From Patiria pectinifera (lineage: Eukaryota; Echinodermata; Asteroidea; Valvatida; Asterinidae): DNA of 64,000 nt. The stretch is from positions 23,705,513 through 23,769,512 of the forward strand of contig CM057147.1 in the NCBI GenBank assembly GCA_029964075.1. The letters are read 5' to 3'. Each line of letters starts with the position of its first letter. Within the stretch, counting starts at the first letter, position 1. The notes under the pieces are model-generated. The model saw only the letters and a list, made by a program, of their open reading frames with translations. It was not told where the DNA came from and ran no database searches. Both the position numbers and the translations under genes were made by a program. Of this stretch, positions 1-10,960 are shown one piece after another.

Positions 1-154
1 TAGAAAGTTCGATAAATCAAAGAGAAAGAATGCCTTCAGAGAAGCAGACGGGTGTAAGTCAATTATGGTGCATGTGGGTTTTTCTTGGTGCATGTAGGTT
101 TTTTGGTCTACATGCACCAGTGCATGTCAGTTTTCTTTTGTAAATCGAGCCCTG
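1..154. mobile_element. right end of a non-autonomous hAT-type element (cut by the window edge)
   Basis: This matches 20007-20157, the right end of the complete element described at 19230-20157. The terminal sequence ends in the complement of CAGGGCTCG, followed at 155-162 by TCTGAGCT, the same 8-bp target duplication seen at the other copy. An 8-bp duplication with a CAGGG-type terminal repeat fits the hAT superfamily. The rest of the element lies outside the window. Confidence 0.7.
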
Positions 155-164
155 TCTGAGCTAT

Positions 165-440
165 AGAATCATATGTAGGCTACAAAAAGTGGGAAGGGGG
201 CAAACGATATGATATCCCCCCACTTTAAAAGGTGGGGGGATTTGTCCCCCCCCCCACCACTCCCCCCTTCCTCGACCGATTGACGAGATTGGAACCAGCC
301 AGCCAACCCTAGCAAGCTTGGTGGTCAAGTGGTTAAGACATCTGCACTAGGAAGCAGAAGGTTCCAGTGCAAGTCCCACCTGGGTAACTTATGAGTTAAA
401 AATTTTATTTTTTTTCATTTGGGGGGGGGGGGGGGGGGTT
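165..440 (+). repeat. tRNA-derived SINE-like repeat, unit 1 copy
   Basis: A G/C-run hairpin block (about 187-260) is followed by a tRNA-like segment at 311-385. That segment has a box A-like TGGTCAAGTGG and a box B-like stretch ending GTGCAAGTCCCA, and it is followed by a run of 18 G at about 421-438. No clean cloverleaf is apparent, so a SINE or tRNA relic is more likely than a working tRNA gene. Paralogous copies sit at the same place in every unit (10961, 20298, 30926; truncated near 37917). Confidence 0.5.
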
Positions 441-699
441 GCTTTATTCTATGTTTCTTTTTTTCAAAAACCTTTGGGAATTTTGCGTGCGTGTGGACTT
501 TACTTCCGAAAATTTGATAATTTTTTTTTGTTAATCTAAAATATTTCTTAAGAAAGATAGGCAACAGTTTCTGGAGCTTTAACAAGTTTTTCGGTGCAAC
601 TGCACATGTAAGTCCATTGTGTCTGGAAGCAGTTTGTCAAGGAAGATGACATTTCCATTCTGGCCCACAACCATCCCGTGTCTTTGGTGAGTAGCTCAC

Positions 700-849
700 T
701 TTTGTTGCTTCAGCCAGGGAGACATCTCTCCAATGTTCCGTTGCAGCATCTGGGATAAATTCCTCAGAAACTCCCTGGTGTTGGTCTGTTTGGTGGATAG
801 CTGGTCCTCATACGGCTGGTTCCACAGTGGAGTCACTGTGTTGTTTAAC
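700..849 (-). CDS. TRMT2A: TRMT2A-like exon (linker into methyltransferase domain), copy A
   Basis: This 150-bp minus-strand exon is open throughout. It starts after a pyrimidine-rich tract ending CTGCAG and ends at a GTGAGC donor. It encodes VTPLWNQPYEDQL, a Lys-Gln-rich helix and MSPWLKQQ. I recognise this as the segment between the RRM and the methyltransferase domain of TRMT2A, the enzyme that makes 5-methyluridine in tRNA; human TRMT2A has a closely similar VTPLW...KQ...PWL stretch (from memory). It is the leftmost of six copies, so the catalytic exons, absent here, would lie beyond the left edge. The last exon base is A where copies B, D, E and F have G (copy C also has A), which weakens this donor. 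The acceptor phase (one base completing a codon) fits the exon at 38679-38788. Confidence 0.7.
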
Positions 850-1632
850 CTGCAGATTGGGAAAGGAAGTGAAAACTGCACTTAATGAGCGTCTTGAAAA
901 ATGTCATGATCGTTGATACATGTAGTTCAACTGCTATTAGCCTGTAAGTTCCTGACGTGTTTCACTGTGTAGAACACACTTCGTGCATGCAACGGTTTCT
1001 CAAAAGTACTGCATGAAATATACATGAAATAAGTAATTTGTTCCATTAAAATTGAGCGCAAAGCCATATTGTCTGTGCCACTGACAGAAATTACTATCTA
1101 CTACTGTACAATACCTTCATGTACAGTCTTAACTGTTTTCAAGGTTCAATAAAGAAAATAGATTCATTGTTTAATTGTTATTTTTCCAGCAATACAAGAG
1201 TTATTCGCTTTTGAGACATCAAACAAAAAATCTATTCCATGTTTTTAAATCATGGAACAAATTTTCATCAATTTTAAATTAAATGTGGCCCACTTATTAT
1301 TTAGTTTTCGCATGGTAGACTGTTTCTCAATCCTATCACAATATGGGAATGGGCCAGGAACCAGACCACTCACCGGCAGGATCTCATTGTGTGCAAATAA
1401 AGTGTTTTTTTCAGAAGACCAAAATATCCCCCCAAAAGTTACAGGTTTTTCTCAAAATAAAACATAAAAGGAGAAAAAGTAACCTGTAGAAAGAAAAAAA
1501 CAACATGAAATTCTTGAAGAGGACAGGCAGCATGGATTTTTAATAGCAAAAGTTGTCTTTTTGTTAACATCTACATAGGTCTACATGTACAATGTTAAGT
1601 TGGTGGTTAATTAAAGAAGTTTTGAGTGAATG
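850..1632. other. non-coding block between TRMT2A-like exon A and the GPCR-tail fossil
   Basis: No gene is visible. The block is paralogous to 11498-12290, 20829-21606, 31461-32270 and, more weakly, 52585-53330. A diverged relative of the part at about 1190-1400 also lies at 39240-39500, so that part is probably an old dispersed repeat. The short ORFs here do not have matching frames between copies. Confidence 0.6.
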
Positions 1633-2109
1633 TTAGAATGCTCTAGTCTGACTGACTGAAAGCCATCCATGCAAGGGGAACAGTGTGTACATTCAGAACC
1701 AGCAGAGAGCCAGCAGTCACTTGCAAGTACTCAGGAACAATGGCCTGGGCTGACTGGCACTGAGCCATCAGCACAAGGGGAGCAGGATGCAAATACAGAA
1801 CCAGAAGAGAGTCAATTGTTTTGAAAGTTGTCTAGAGCATTGTTCTCTGGTACCTGATGAGTGCAAGCCATCCATGTAAGGGGAGCAGTGGGCAGAGTCA
1901 GCAGATAGTCAAAATTCACTTGCAAGTAACTCTGAGATTAATGTTCCAGGCACAACAGCACAGCAGTGTGCCATAGGAGCAGTATCACCAAGAACCAGCA
2001 GGGAGTCAATCACTCAAAAACTGTCAAGAACAATGTTCCCAGGGTGACTGACTCCAACCCATCCCTGCAAGGGGAAGAACAGTCTCAAGTGTGCCAGCAA
2101 CACTTGCAA
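1633..2109 (+). pseudogene. fossil of a GPCR C-terminal tail (receptor body deleted)
   Basis: The sequence starts abruptly after AGTGAATGTTA, which in unit 2 is ordinary 5' flank. It then reads as the last part of the receptor tail (EQC...KPSMQGEQ...HPEP repeats), matching 42740-43260 downstream of GPCR5. The seven-membrane body is missing, so a deletion fused the 5' flank of one receptor gene to its own tail. Frames are broken and no product is expected. An insertion at 2110-2900 interrupts the fossil, which resumes at 2901. The paralogous fossil in unit 3 starts at about 21607. Confidence 0.7.
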
Positions 2110-2900
2110 CAATACAAACAGTTTGTACACGGCGAGTCGCAACATGAACAGCAGTATTAAACTTCATTAAGTCAGTTATTGATTACGTGAAGTGCATGTG
2201 GAACGGTTTTTGTCGCAGCAATTGCGTTTATCCCTTGCATGTGTGTATACGCCGTGTGTGTCAGTACAAGTCTACCATCACTTGATCGCACAGGCGCGCG
2301 CACGTTGAGTTGTTACTTTGTAACAACACAGTGGTGGAGTGTAGCAAAATGATGTTTGCCGTATTTTATGGCGGCCAAAGGACTGTTGAGTAGACAAATT
2401 TGTTTGGTCCTTGGTACGGGGTATTAGTTTTACCAACTGCATTGAATGACAGATCAAAATGAAGCCTACAAAATCCTCTGTACAGTGCCAAGTGTGCATT
2501 TATTACTTGAAGTAACCGTTGGGGCGTCATGAATCCGGGAACTTTCAGCGCAGTGCGCACACTGCGGTAGCCTGCCAGTCACGCTGTCAATTACGTGCAA
2601 ATCTCCGTTGCTCATTCTGCTGTTAGTCAAAATGTGTGTGTTGTCACATGTAGGGAAATGTAACAGGTACGGATGTTTAGTTGTTCATTTTGTAAAACTT
2701 TTCCTCCAGAATGTTTAAGTAATATATCTTCTAATTTAAACTCGGTGTGCATTAATCTGAAAGTCTTGGAAACAGCCATGAGGCCGTCTTTTTCTTTCCT
2801 TTGTGTAGAATCGCTATGGAGTAGAGCGCGTCGTGTTCATGCCGCTACAAGTTTACACGCGTGGTCGTCTACGGAAGATGCGACTGAACTGTTTGTAATG
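2110..2900. mobile_element. 791-bp insertion with short terminal inverted repeats (non-autonomous DNA transposon-like)
   Basis: Unit 5 has the uninterrupted site (CACTTGCAA joined to GTTGTCAATAAC at about 43259-43279), while units 1 and 3 carry this insertion at that join. The ends are inverted: CAATACAAACAGTT on the left and the complement of CATTACAAACAGTT on the right, 13 of 14 bases matching. I see no clear target duplication, so the superfamily is not assigned. ORFs inside do not resemble a transposase. Confidence 0.55.
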
Positions 2901-5520
2901 GTTGTCAATAACAATATTCCAGGATGGACTGATGCTGAGATTTCAATGCAAGGAGGCAGCGTATGCATTCAGAACTTGCTGGGTATCAGCCTCTCCAATA
3001 AACCTATGAACAGAGTTCATTAGCTCCAATGATACCAACCCATCAGTGTATGGAGAAAAGTCTTTAGAGGCAACCACCACAAAGTTGTCAAGAACAATGC
3101 TCAAGTGTACAAATGACATCCTGCATCAGAATCCACAGTAAGTCATCAAGGACAACGTGCCACGCCTAGAGCAGATGATGGCCAACTTGAACTTATACGA
3201 AATTTGACTTTATGTAAATATGCATTTGTGGTGTAGTCAGATATTAATATCCGTTAAAAAAAATAGCTTGAGTAACAACTCATTTTCTTAAAGCTATCAA
3301 CAAATTCTCAAGAATCTGAGTTTGAACACAAACAGCTAGTAAAGTAACAGAAATGTGACTTTAAAGTGAATAACCTGAGAACCAATTTTGGAATTTAAAA
3401 ATGATTGTCAAGATATATTTTTTTTCACTCTGCCAAGTTACAGGAGTTTTGTTCTGTAATCTGCTGTGTGAGACAAAATGGAAATTTAATGCGCATTTGA
3501 GAACTTTTACTTGAATGAGGTTACTGTGTATTGTCTAAAAATGAACCGGCATTATTGAGTAATTACAAGTTCTATCACAAAACTCCGACTTCATTTAACT
3601 CATAGGTTGACGCTGGCTACATTTGAAGCATGATCTCTGAGGGCTCGGCTGTGGCCGACTTTAAGTGAGTGAGTACGGGAGTCTCTTGTGGGGAGTAGAA
3701 TTTGAAATAAATTCAATGTATGTGTAAAGTCCGAGTTAGATTTTCAACAAATAACAACCCTGAAAATAAAGGGGGGGGGGAGATGCAGAGAGCACAGTGA
3801 TCTGGAAACCAAGAAGTTCACTTTCACATTGCTTCTTGTCAAATGGATGCCAATGGGAGGATTAAATGTTCATATTTGTAAATAGTTCAGTGTCGCGTAT
3901 TTATGGTGTAAATTAGGACAGAAACCGAATCGAGGACTCCTTGGTTGGAAAACGTGTACAAAACCAATGAGAGCTGTTGCAAAAAAGTTGAAGTACAAAC
4001 AAGTATGAACGAAGTACGAACAAAGGAAAAGGGAAGAGGAAGAAAAGAAAATCCTCCATTTACACCATAACCAAACATGGGTGTACATGTGTGTGTTGAA
4101 AAGCAACAAATGCAATGGTTTGATAAATGTAGTTGTATCTCAAAGAGGTTGTGTATGAGCAATTTATTTGGGGGAAAAAAGGAAGTTGTGGGGATTGTTT
4201 AAAAATGTACTCAATTACAGATTAAAAAGCTTGGAGTTAAAAACTGGAACAAAAAAAACCTCGATTGAACAAATCTACAGCCACTTTTGGGTTTGAAAAA
4301 AAATAAGAACAGTACTGTGAAGTTATTTTAACAAAATGCAGAAACATGGAAAGATATTTTAACAAAATGTAAGCAAATGTTAAACACCAAAATCCAACAC
4401 AACAGGGGCAAACTCTTCCAAATACTTGGGATAGTAAACCCTACACCTATCCCAAAATTCCCAAGTAAAGTAATTAATCATTTGCTCAACCATCCATCAA
4501 GCTTAGTCACAAAATAAGATGTTGCATTTATACAAAAGATTTGACAGGGTTGCGGTTAGACTTGCGTTTTGTGGTTAAGGGAAATAAAAGTGTGATTAAA
4601 GAATGTACATAAAAGGTTGCTTCAAATCAAATATTGGTTTGGGTTGTAGTAGACTCCATGCATAGAGCGCCCTCACTGAGGACAGGTCTTTGCTCCTGTG
4701 TAACACACGAGTCGAAGCTTTGTACTTTCATTGTCAGTTAAATTATGATAACATGTTCTCAGAGAAGGCACTCTGAGCAATGGGTCTATTGGACTCCCTC
4801 ATTTACATTTCTGGCATCTACAACGTTGGGGAAAAATGTACTGTTCATGATATACCCCGGTAGCCAATTAATTAACCATGATATCTAATACTCCTAGTGT
4901 ACTACCGGTATCTCCTTGACCAGTAATACAAGTACATGTGCATGATGGATGTACGTGTATAACATTTGAAAAATATATTTTCAGGTTTATCCACCAACCT
5001 CTTAAAGTAAAAAAAAACCAAAAAAAACCAATTGTCTGATTTGTAGTGCTAGTGTCTGTGACACTGGAATTGCCCACAGGAAAGACCTTATTTTCACAAT
5101 GTTCTTTAAACTTTTAACAAAAGGTAGCAATACAAAGTTTCAGGTGAGCGATTTGGCTCCCCAAAAACCTAAAAAACAAAAGAAAAAAACAGGTAGGTGG
5201 GGTTACTGTATCCACACTTCATTTTTAGCCTAAACAAATTTTGAGGTATGAAACTCTAAATGTAGGAAGTGCAGACTGCAATTTTACTTCCTTTAAGTAC
5301 AATGTTACTTACAATATAAACAATTAACCTAAAGTAGCTAAACCAAAGGATTACAAAATGTGTATTTTCAAACAATACACATCGTATCTTACTTACTGAC
5401 TCTAAGATAAACCCGTTAAAAAATAAAGTAAACAAGAAGAAATTTTACTTTCAACTGGGCCCTACACATTTCTTAAAGTTTCTGTTTCAACTACACATTT
5501 CTTGAGGTCTTATATTCCCT
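2901..5520. other. non-coding leader block upstream of GPCR1
   Basis: About 2.6 kb with no supported gene. The first 300 bases are further decayed receptor-tail repeat. The remainder is nearly identical to 22889-25520 and 43268-45880, upstream of GPCR3 and GPCR6. Small ORFs near 3870-4160 occur in all copies but shift frame through small indels, so they are not conserved as proteins. Confidence 0.6.
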
Positions 5521-5525
5521 GTTAG

Positions 5526-5631
5526 TATAAAACTGGAGGGATCTTGAAATAGGGCAGAACACTCCTTGCTGCATCTGAACAAAATGTTGGATATGGAGAT
5601 CAATGCTACACTGTACATGAACTATGGGTGA
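5526..5631 (+). promoter_or_regulatory. core promoter and overlapping uORF of GPCR1
   Basis: A TATAAAA box lies at 5526-5532, 98 bp before the receptor start codon. A 15-codon uORF (5584-5631) reads MLDMEINATLYMNYG and its stop codon TGA overlaps the receptor ATG at 5624. The receptor ATG itself has A at -3 and G at +4. A transcript starting about 30 bp after the TATA box would carry the uORF in a very short leader, so translation of the receptor probably needs leaky scanning or reinitiation. Confidence 0.6.
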
Positions 5632-7099
5632 TGGCTACCAAAACAGCTCCACTCTATCAACTGAAGTAGAAAAGCATCTTGAGAACTATTACAGGAACAA
5701 ACTTGCAAGTCTTCAAACGATATGGTTAAGTGTTGTAATCATTGCACCAATCGGCCTCCTTTTAAACTTTGTCTTTCTCTTCACAGTCATTCGAGTGAAG
5801 TCCATGCGTACAATCATCAACATCTACTTATCCAATCTGGCTGTGGCTGACTCGCTCTACCTTACGACTAACTTCATATCTGCACTATATTCGAATTCAG
5901 AATACAAATTCCTCACCCAAAAAGTATTCCTTAGTGTCAAATCCATGTTTGGTGCTGTTTCTAATTTCTTTGTGGTTACCATAGCAGCTGAGAGATTCTC
6001 TGCAGTGCGCAATCCTCTGACACACAAAGAAAAAGCCTCTAAATCTCGAGCAGCAAAGATATCAGCAGGACTCTGGGTGCCAACAATTATTGTTACTGTG
6101 ATTCTGATGTTCTTACCAAAGACTGTCTTCAGTAAAATCAACTTTTGGATTTCTTCTATTATCAACACTATCTGTTTAGTAGCAACTATACTTTTGTACA
6201 TCTATATAGTAGTGAAAGTGCGCAAGCAATCAGCCCTGTTGCCAAACCGTCCCAAGCTAGCAGGCAAGGTCCTCCGTATGGTTATCATCAATACTGCCAT
6301 TTTCTTCATTCTGAACTCACTGTTCATTGCAACATCAATTGTTAATATTGTGGCGTATGTAACCGTGCCTACAAACAGATCTTCCCTGACTGTTGAATTT
6401 ATTGAACTTGGAAAAACTATAAACACACTAAGTATATGTGTTAAAATCTTCCAACTTATCAATAGCTCAATCAATTCGTTTGTCTACAGTGCCACAAATG
6501 CTGACTATCGTGAAGCTGTAGTCAAGGCTTTCTCCTTCCTGAAACTGTGCTGTCGTTGCTGCCCAAGACAGAATCCCAGCCGACCATCGCAGCCAGGGAA
6601 GCAGATTGAGCTTCGTGTGATTCCACAGGCAGAAAACGACCAAAAGCACCATGCTGCCAGTCCAAGCACCAGCAAGCCACCAAGCCAAGGGCATGCACAA
6701 CACACAGAGAGTCAGCAGTCACTGGACAGCTGTCAAGAACAATGTTCCAGGCAAAGCAGCAGCAAGGCATCCATGCACAGTCAGCAGCATGTTCAAGTGC
6801 ATGTTGAGGTACATGCAGAACCAGCAGGGACCCCAGCGCTTGCAAGTTCTCATCAGGAACAATGCTCTAGTCTGACTGACTGCAAGCCATCCATGCAAGG
6901 GGAACAGTGTGTACATCCAGAACCAGCAGAGAGCCAGCAGTCACTTGCAAGTACTCAGGAACAATGTCCTGGGCTGACTGGCACCGAGCCATCAGCACAA
7001 GGGCAGCAGTATGCACATCCAGAACCAGAAGGGCGTCAATCGTTGGGAAGATGTCAAGAGCAAAGTTCTCTGGTAATTGAGTGTGAGACGTCCAAGTGA
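5624..7099 (+). CDS. single-exon class A (rhodopsin-like) orphan GPCR, array gene 1
   Basis: This is a 491-residue open frame without introns. Membrane segments lie at about 33-57 (GLLLNFVFL, Asn48), 66-90 (LAVADSLYL, Asp76), 99-123, 146-164 (Trp151), 174-198, 214-245 and 266-290. The DRY position is ERF (123-125) and the NPxxY position is NSFVY (284-288). There is no Cys at the start of helix 3 or in the very short second extracellular loop, so the usual disulfide is absent, and helix 6 lacks CWxP. Predicted N-glycosylation sites are Asn7 and Asn251. Helix 8 ends in LCCRCC (308-313), a likely palmitoylation cluster. Residues of about 340-491 form 34-residue EQC/KPS/HPEP repeats. Expected location is the plasma membrane with G-protein coupling; the ligand is unknown. 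The first in-frame ATG was chosen because it is conserved in all seven copies. An AATAAA lies at 7282. Closest relatives are genes 3 and 6. Confidence 0.9.
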   Translation: MGDGYQNSSTLSTEVEKHLENYYRNKLASLQTIWLSVVIIAPIGLLLNFVFLFTVIRVKSMRTIINIYLSNLAVADSLYLTTNFISALYSNSEYKFLTQKVFLSVKSMFGAVSNFFVVTIAAERFSAVRNPLTHKEKASKSRAAKISAGLWVPTIIVTVILMFLPKTVFSKINFWISSIINTICLVATILLYIYIVVKVRKQSALLPNRPKLAGKVLRMVIINTAIFFILNSLFIATSIVNIVAYVTVPTNRSSLTVEFIELGKTINTLSICVKIFQLINSSINSFVYSATNADYREAVVKAFSFLKLCCRCCPRQNPSRPSQPGKQIELRVIPQAENDQKHHAASPSTSKPPSQGHAQHTESQQSLDSCQEQCSRQSSSKASMHSQQHVQVHVEVHAEPAGTPALASSHQEQCSSLTDCKPSMQGEQCVHPEPAESQQSLASTQEQCPGLTGTEPSAQGQQYAHPEPEGRQSLGRCQEQSSLVIECETSK

Positions 7100-7281
7100 T
7101 CAGGGAGCACATGTGTGTTTTTGAACTGCTCTGGGATGTCCAAACTGTAGAGCAGTTTTAGGGTCTTTACATACCTGTACTGTACATTTTTTTCATTGGA
7201 AAGCCAAGTAGATTTGACGTCGAGGAACATTAACAGTATAATATGGTGGAGTTGAAATGTGTTTTACTTTAGTGGATTGAC

Positions 7282-7287
7282 AATAAA
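7282..7287 (+). promoter_or_regulatory. poly(A) signal of GPCR1
   Basis: AATAAA about 180 bp after the stop codon, in a block conserved behind genes 1, 2, 3, 4 and 6 (the gene 7 copy reads AATACA). Confidence 0.6.
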
Positions 7288-7289
7288 TG

Positions 7290-8127
7290 TACAATGTACG
7301 TACCATGACATCATTAATATGCAGCCCCAGAGCCAACTATCAGTAAAGGGACCAGCTGGAACTCATTCAATGTATGTATGCAAGTGGTTCAGAAATTACA
7401 AATTGCATTATGTTAATTGCTAGTTGAATGAGGATTTTTTGTGTGTCTAAATGAGCAAGTTTGTTTGTTTTCTGTGAGAACAAAATACATAAACATGTAT
7501 TGGCACTGGACAACCATGACATTTTCCGCTTTAAAAATACTTTTTTAAGTGCTTTTGAAACAGATTTTGAGGTGTTTATTTTGGGACATGCACCTCTTAG
7601 TAAGTTTGAGGATGCTTCGGGCTTTTAAATATTTTCATGAAAGTGCCAAGTTCCATATTCATGAGCTACGCAGTGATGTCATGAGCTGGAACTTCAGTGT
7701 CACTGCTGTTTGAGGACAAAAAGTTACAAAAGTGTTTTGGTCGAGGTTGACTGTATTTAGCATGATCATGGCACAGGGTCATAATGCACAAAGTGCTATG
7801 TGTGCATGCACAATGCAATGAATTTTTGTTCATAAATTACACAGAAAATCCCAAAGCTGTACAGTGTAAAATACCTATATTGACATCACAGCAACATAAG
7901 AAACAATTGTGAAAGTGCACAGGCATTGCAAAAAGGTATGCAGCTGTTTACAATTTTATGATTATTTTCATGTTTCGCGGAAATTCGTTCCATAGCCCTT
8001 TCATTTGGTTATTCTATTTTAATAGAGCATGAAAAATCCCAACCATGGTTGGCAATATGAACTTTTGAAAAGGGCAAACTGTATGATTATCGTTATCGAG
8101 GGTTCAATGTTAAGGGAGAAAACTCAC
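7290..8127. other. non-coding block between GPCR1 and the TRMT2A-like exon
   Basis: No gene seen. The block is paralogous to 14300-15159, 27294-28108, 34280-35120 and 47650-48491. Small ORFs are not frame-conserved. It would be intronic to TRMT2A on the minus strand. Confidence 0.55.
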
Positions 8128-8285
8128 CCTAAATCCAAAATGTCTTGGGAGGTTTGGGATCTCAATCTTGAAGATCACTGAGGTGAAGTGCTGTTGCATC
8201 AGATAGTGATAAGGATCTGTTATGGCAGCACCAGTCACCGGTACGTCAGAGGTGCTGGTGGAATGGTTATCTTGTGGGTCAAGAT
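8128..8285 (-). CDS. TRMT2A: TRMT2A-like exon opening the RRM, copy a
   Basis: This 158-bp minus-strand exon lies between a TATCAG acceptor and a GTGAGT donor. It is open in the phase expected (two bases completing a codon, then 52 codons). It encodes DPQDNHSTST, then DPYHYL and a FTSVIFKIEI..LPRHFGF stretch. Human TRMT2A has YSYIRDDLFTSEIFKLELQNVPRH at this point (from memory, shortened), the first strand and helix of its RNA-recognition motif. The exon is duplicated six times, always downstream of a GPCR gene. Whether this copy is spliced into a mature TRMT2A message or is a passenger of the array cannot be told from sequence. Confidence 0.75.
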
Positions 8286-10800
8286 CTGATACACAAATGA
8301 ACAGATTGAAAGACCAACTCCAATCAGAGAAGAAAATAGATTGAAATTGCTATTTTTAAGCATAAAGTATATGTTTAAGTCTAACATGAGCTTTCAAGTG
8401 AGACGTCTATGGATATTGTCTAGGTCTTCACTCATTACAATTATATGGGAACGATCTGACAATAGCTGTAGCCATAGCTCTAGAAGCCCGTTTCAGACAC
8501 AGCCTAAGTAACAGACAAAACAGGTTGTAAGCTATGCATTCAGAGCATCTGATTCCAATTCCAATCTTTGTGCATACATGTAGCACAACATGGAAATATT
8601 TTCCGAAGACCAAATAAGTGCAGAATTTTCTTTCGAACTTTCTTGAAAAATGTTTTAGTGAGGAGAAACCTATTGCATAGATGATTTCTTTCAACAGAGC
8701 ACAGACATACAATGTATAATATGAGACCATTGTAAGTTTTAGATTTAAATCTGGTGTATCATTAGGTGTATCATTAGCTGAACAAAATATCATGAGCTGA
8801 ACAAAATGTAGTTGATAGTTAAAGTCTGCAATTTGCATTCCACTTCTGTCTATAGAGCGTGCAAGTTTATCTCAAAAACCTCATTGTACGTGAATACGGT
8901 ACATCTGAGCATGGCACCATGTGTTATACGAGATACAGCGTGTGTAACATCCTATTTGTGTCCTGACTAGGTTTATCCAGTCAAGGGCAATTAATGTGTT
9001 CTGGAAAAAACAAGAACACATTACAATTTACAACAGATTAAGAATACTACAAATTGACGACTAAGATAAAAAGAAAAAAATGTTGATCTCAAGTTTTGTT
9101 CAATCGATCACGCAGATAACAAGTGGGTAAATACAAACATGGAAGTCTGTGGCTAGACTAGTCAGTGTTTGGTGCCAAGATGATCACATGAAAAGTGAAT
9201 GTGAACTGGCGAGACTTGCATGCTCTATAATTGTACATAATCTGTGTAGCACCACTAGTCTGTTGTATGACATTTATGAGCTCCATGTCTGTATGATGTT
9301 TAAATGCAAAGCAATATTTAACATTTCTTTTAGATGGACTCAAGGGTAGAAACAATTTGGATAATTGAAAAATCAATGCTATAAAATATGAATGTCTTAA
9401 TTTGTACAGCTAGCACAGACAAGGTTGTGTATACATGTATCTTAATTTGGACATTATTCAAGGAATTGCTGCTTTCTACATGTTCATTAAAACTGCAATT
9501 TCCTTGTGTAATTTAACACTCTAAACACAAGTAATACAGAAATGTACTATCACCAAATCGGTGTTAGAGCTCTTATGTGTTTCTGATACCCAGTAATATT
9601 TGATTCTTTGTTTTGGTGGCCAGCAGCAGGATGCAAACCATGTTTCTAAAAGTCACATCCTTTTATAAGACAAACAAATTTGATTGTAAAAGCAAGATCA
9701 GTGATAATTAAATGTGCATGTACACTAGCAACATTTATTGAAGCAGTGATTTTTCTCAATTTTGTAACCTCAATCTTGGTTGTAATTGTTGAAAAATCCC
9801 TATTGGGTAAAAGAGCTTGCTGGTCAATGTTGAAAGTACAAATATATACCCTCAATATTCATGCCACAAAAGTAAGCCAACATTGGTTAGGAAAGGGGAT
9901 GACAAGGGTTAAAGTCTTTTGTGGCTTGTTTCTTTCTTTTCAATGCTGACAGATAGATTAGACAATGCATAATATGTACATCTGTCAATCTTTCTGTGTG
10001 CTGCATTCTGATTGGTAGGTAACTAATCAAGTCCTTCGTGCGTCATCTACTTATAGGCCATGCCCCTCGACAGCCGATCCAATCAAACATGAAAGCTGAT
10101 CTAGGTCTTTTACAAAAAGGAAACTTAAGTGGAAATACGTACATGTAACTTCGTAAGCACCAAGCCGGAAACAAACAGTGTTATCTGTCAATGAAAATAA
10201 TAAGACATGAAACTGAAATGTTTGCACAATTTATCCAGGGCGAAGTTTCATGAAGACCTGATCTTAAATGACAAGAAACTAGGGGAATAACTAAGAAAAT
10301 TCCTGAAAGTTTCTGTTGCGGTGTTCATAACAGGCACATCACATGCACATCTCACATGTGTACACACTTCATATCCATTCTAGGCAATGTGCACTTTTTG
10401 CCTAGAGCACCAATACCAGAGGCTAGGGTGCTCTAGCTGATCTTTAAAAAAAAAGGAACAAAACAGAAAAGTAACGCTATGATTTCCATTGAAGAGTGCC
10501 CTCTATGATTGCTCTTTGCTTCTCTCAGAACTACTTCAACGTCATATTCACAGAATTTAATGATCAGGATTTTTTGTCAACACCTGATGATCCCATTGCA
10601 AATCCCCCCCCCCCCCCCCCCACGTACCTCTGGTCAAAACACGCAAGGAGGCGGAATAAATCCCCCACCTGGGGCATGCCGTGATTTTGGATTCTAGGTG
10701 CTCTGTGGTGCAATCTGAGGTAATTTTTGACCATTTATGTTTCTGAGCGAAAGATCATAATTTACACATCATTAACGAGTTTGGAGTAATTGAATCAGCT
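8286..10800. other. non-coding spacer, unit 1 to unit 2
   Basis: About 2.5 kb with no supported gene. The same block recurs at 15322-17586, 28267-30766, 35279-37760 and (diverged) 48650-51150; a partial copy starts right after the N gap at 18087. Near 10689-10735 it holds a stretch of about 45 bp that recurs outside the array at about 62590. The empty target site of the hAT element, TCTGAGCT, is at 10803-10810. Confidence 0.55.
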
Positions 10801-10960
10801 ATTCTGAGCTATAGAATCATATGTAGGCTACAAAAAGTGGGGAGGGGGCAAACGATATGATATCCCCCCACTTTAAAAGGTGGGGGGATTTGTCCCCCCC
10901 CCCCACCACTCCCCCCCTTCCTCCACCGATTGACGAGATTGGAACCAGCAAGCCAGCCCA

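Noticed and set aside
311-385. Functional tRNA gene
   Set aside because: A and B box-like motifs are present, but I could not form a consistent acceptor stem and T arm, and all copies sit in the same repeat.
3870-4162. Short Phe/Cys-rich ORFs repeated in the three leader blocks
   Set aside because: Small indels change the frame between copies, so the peptides are not preserved; the DNA is simply duplicated.
6467-6916. Minus-strand ORFs of 65-128 codons opposite the receptor tails, present in every gene copy
   Set aside because: They are the antisense reading of the conserved, stop-poor tail repeat. Their conservation follows from that of the tail; no start context, homology or splice signals of their own.
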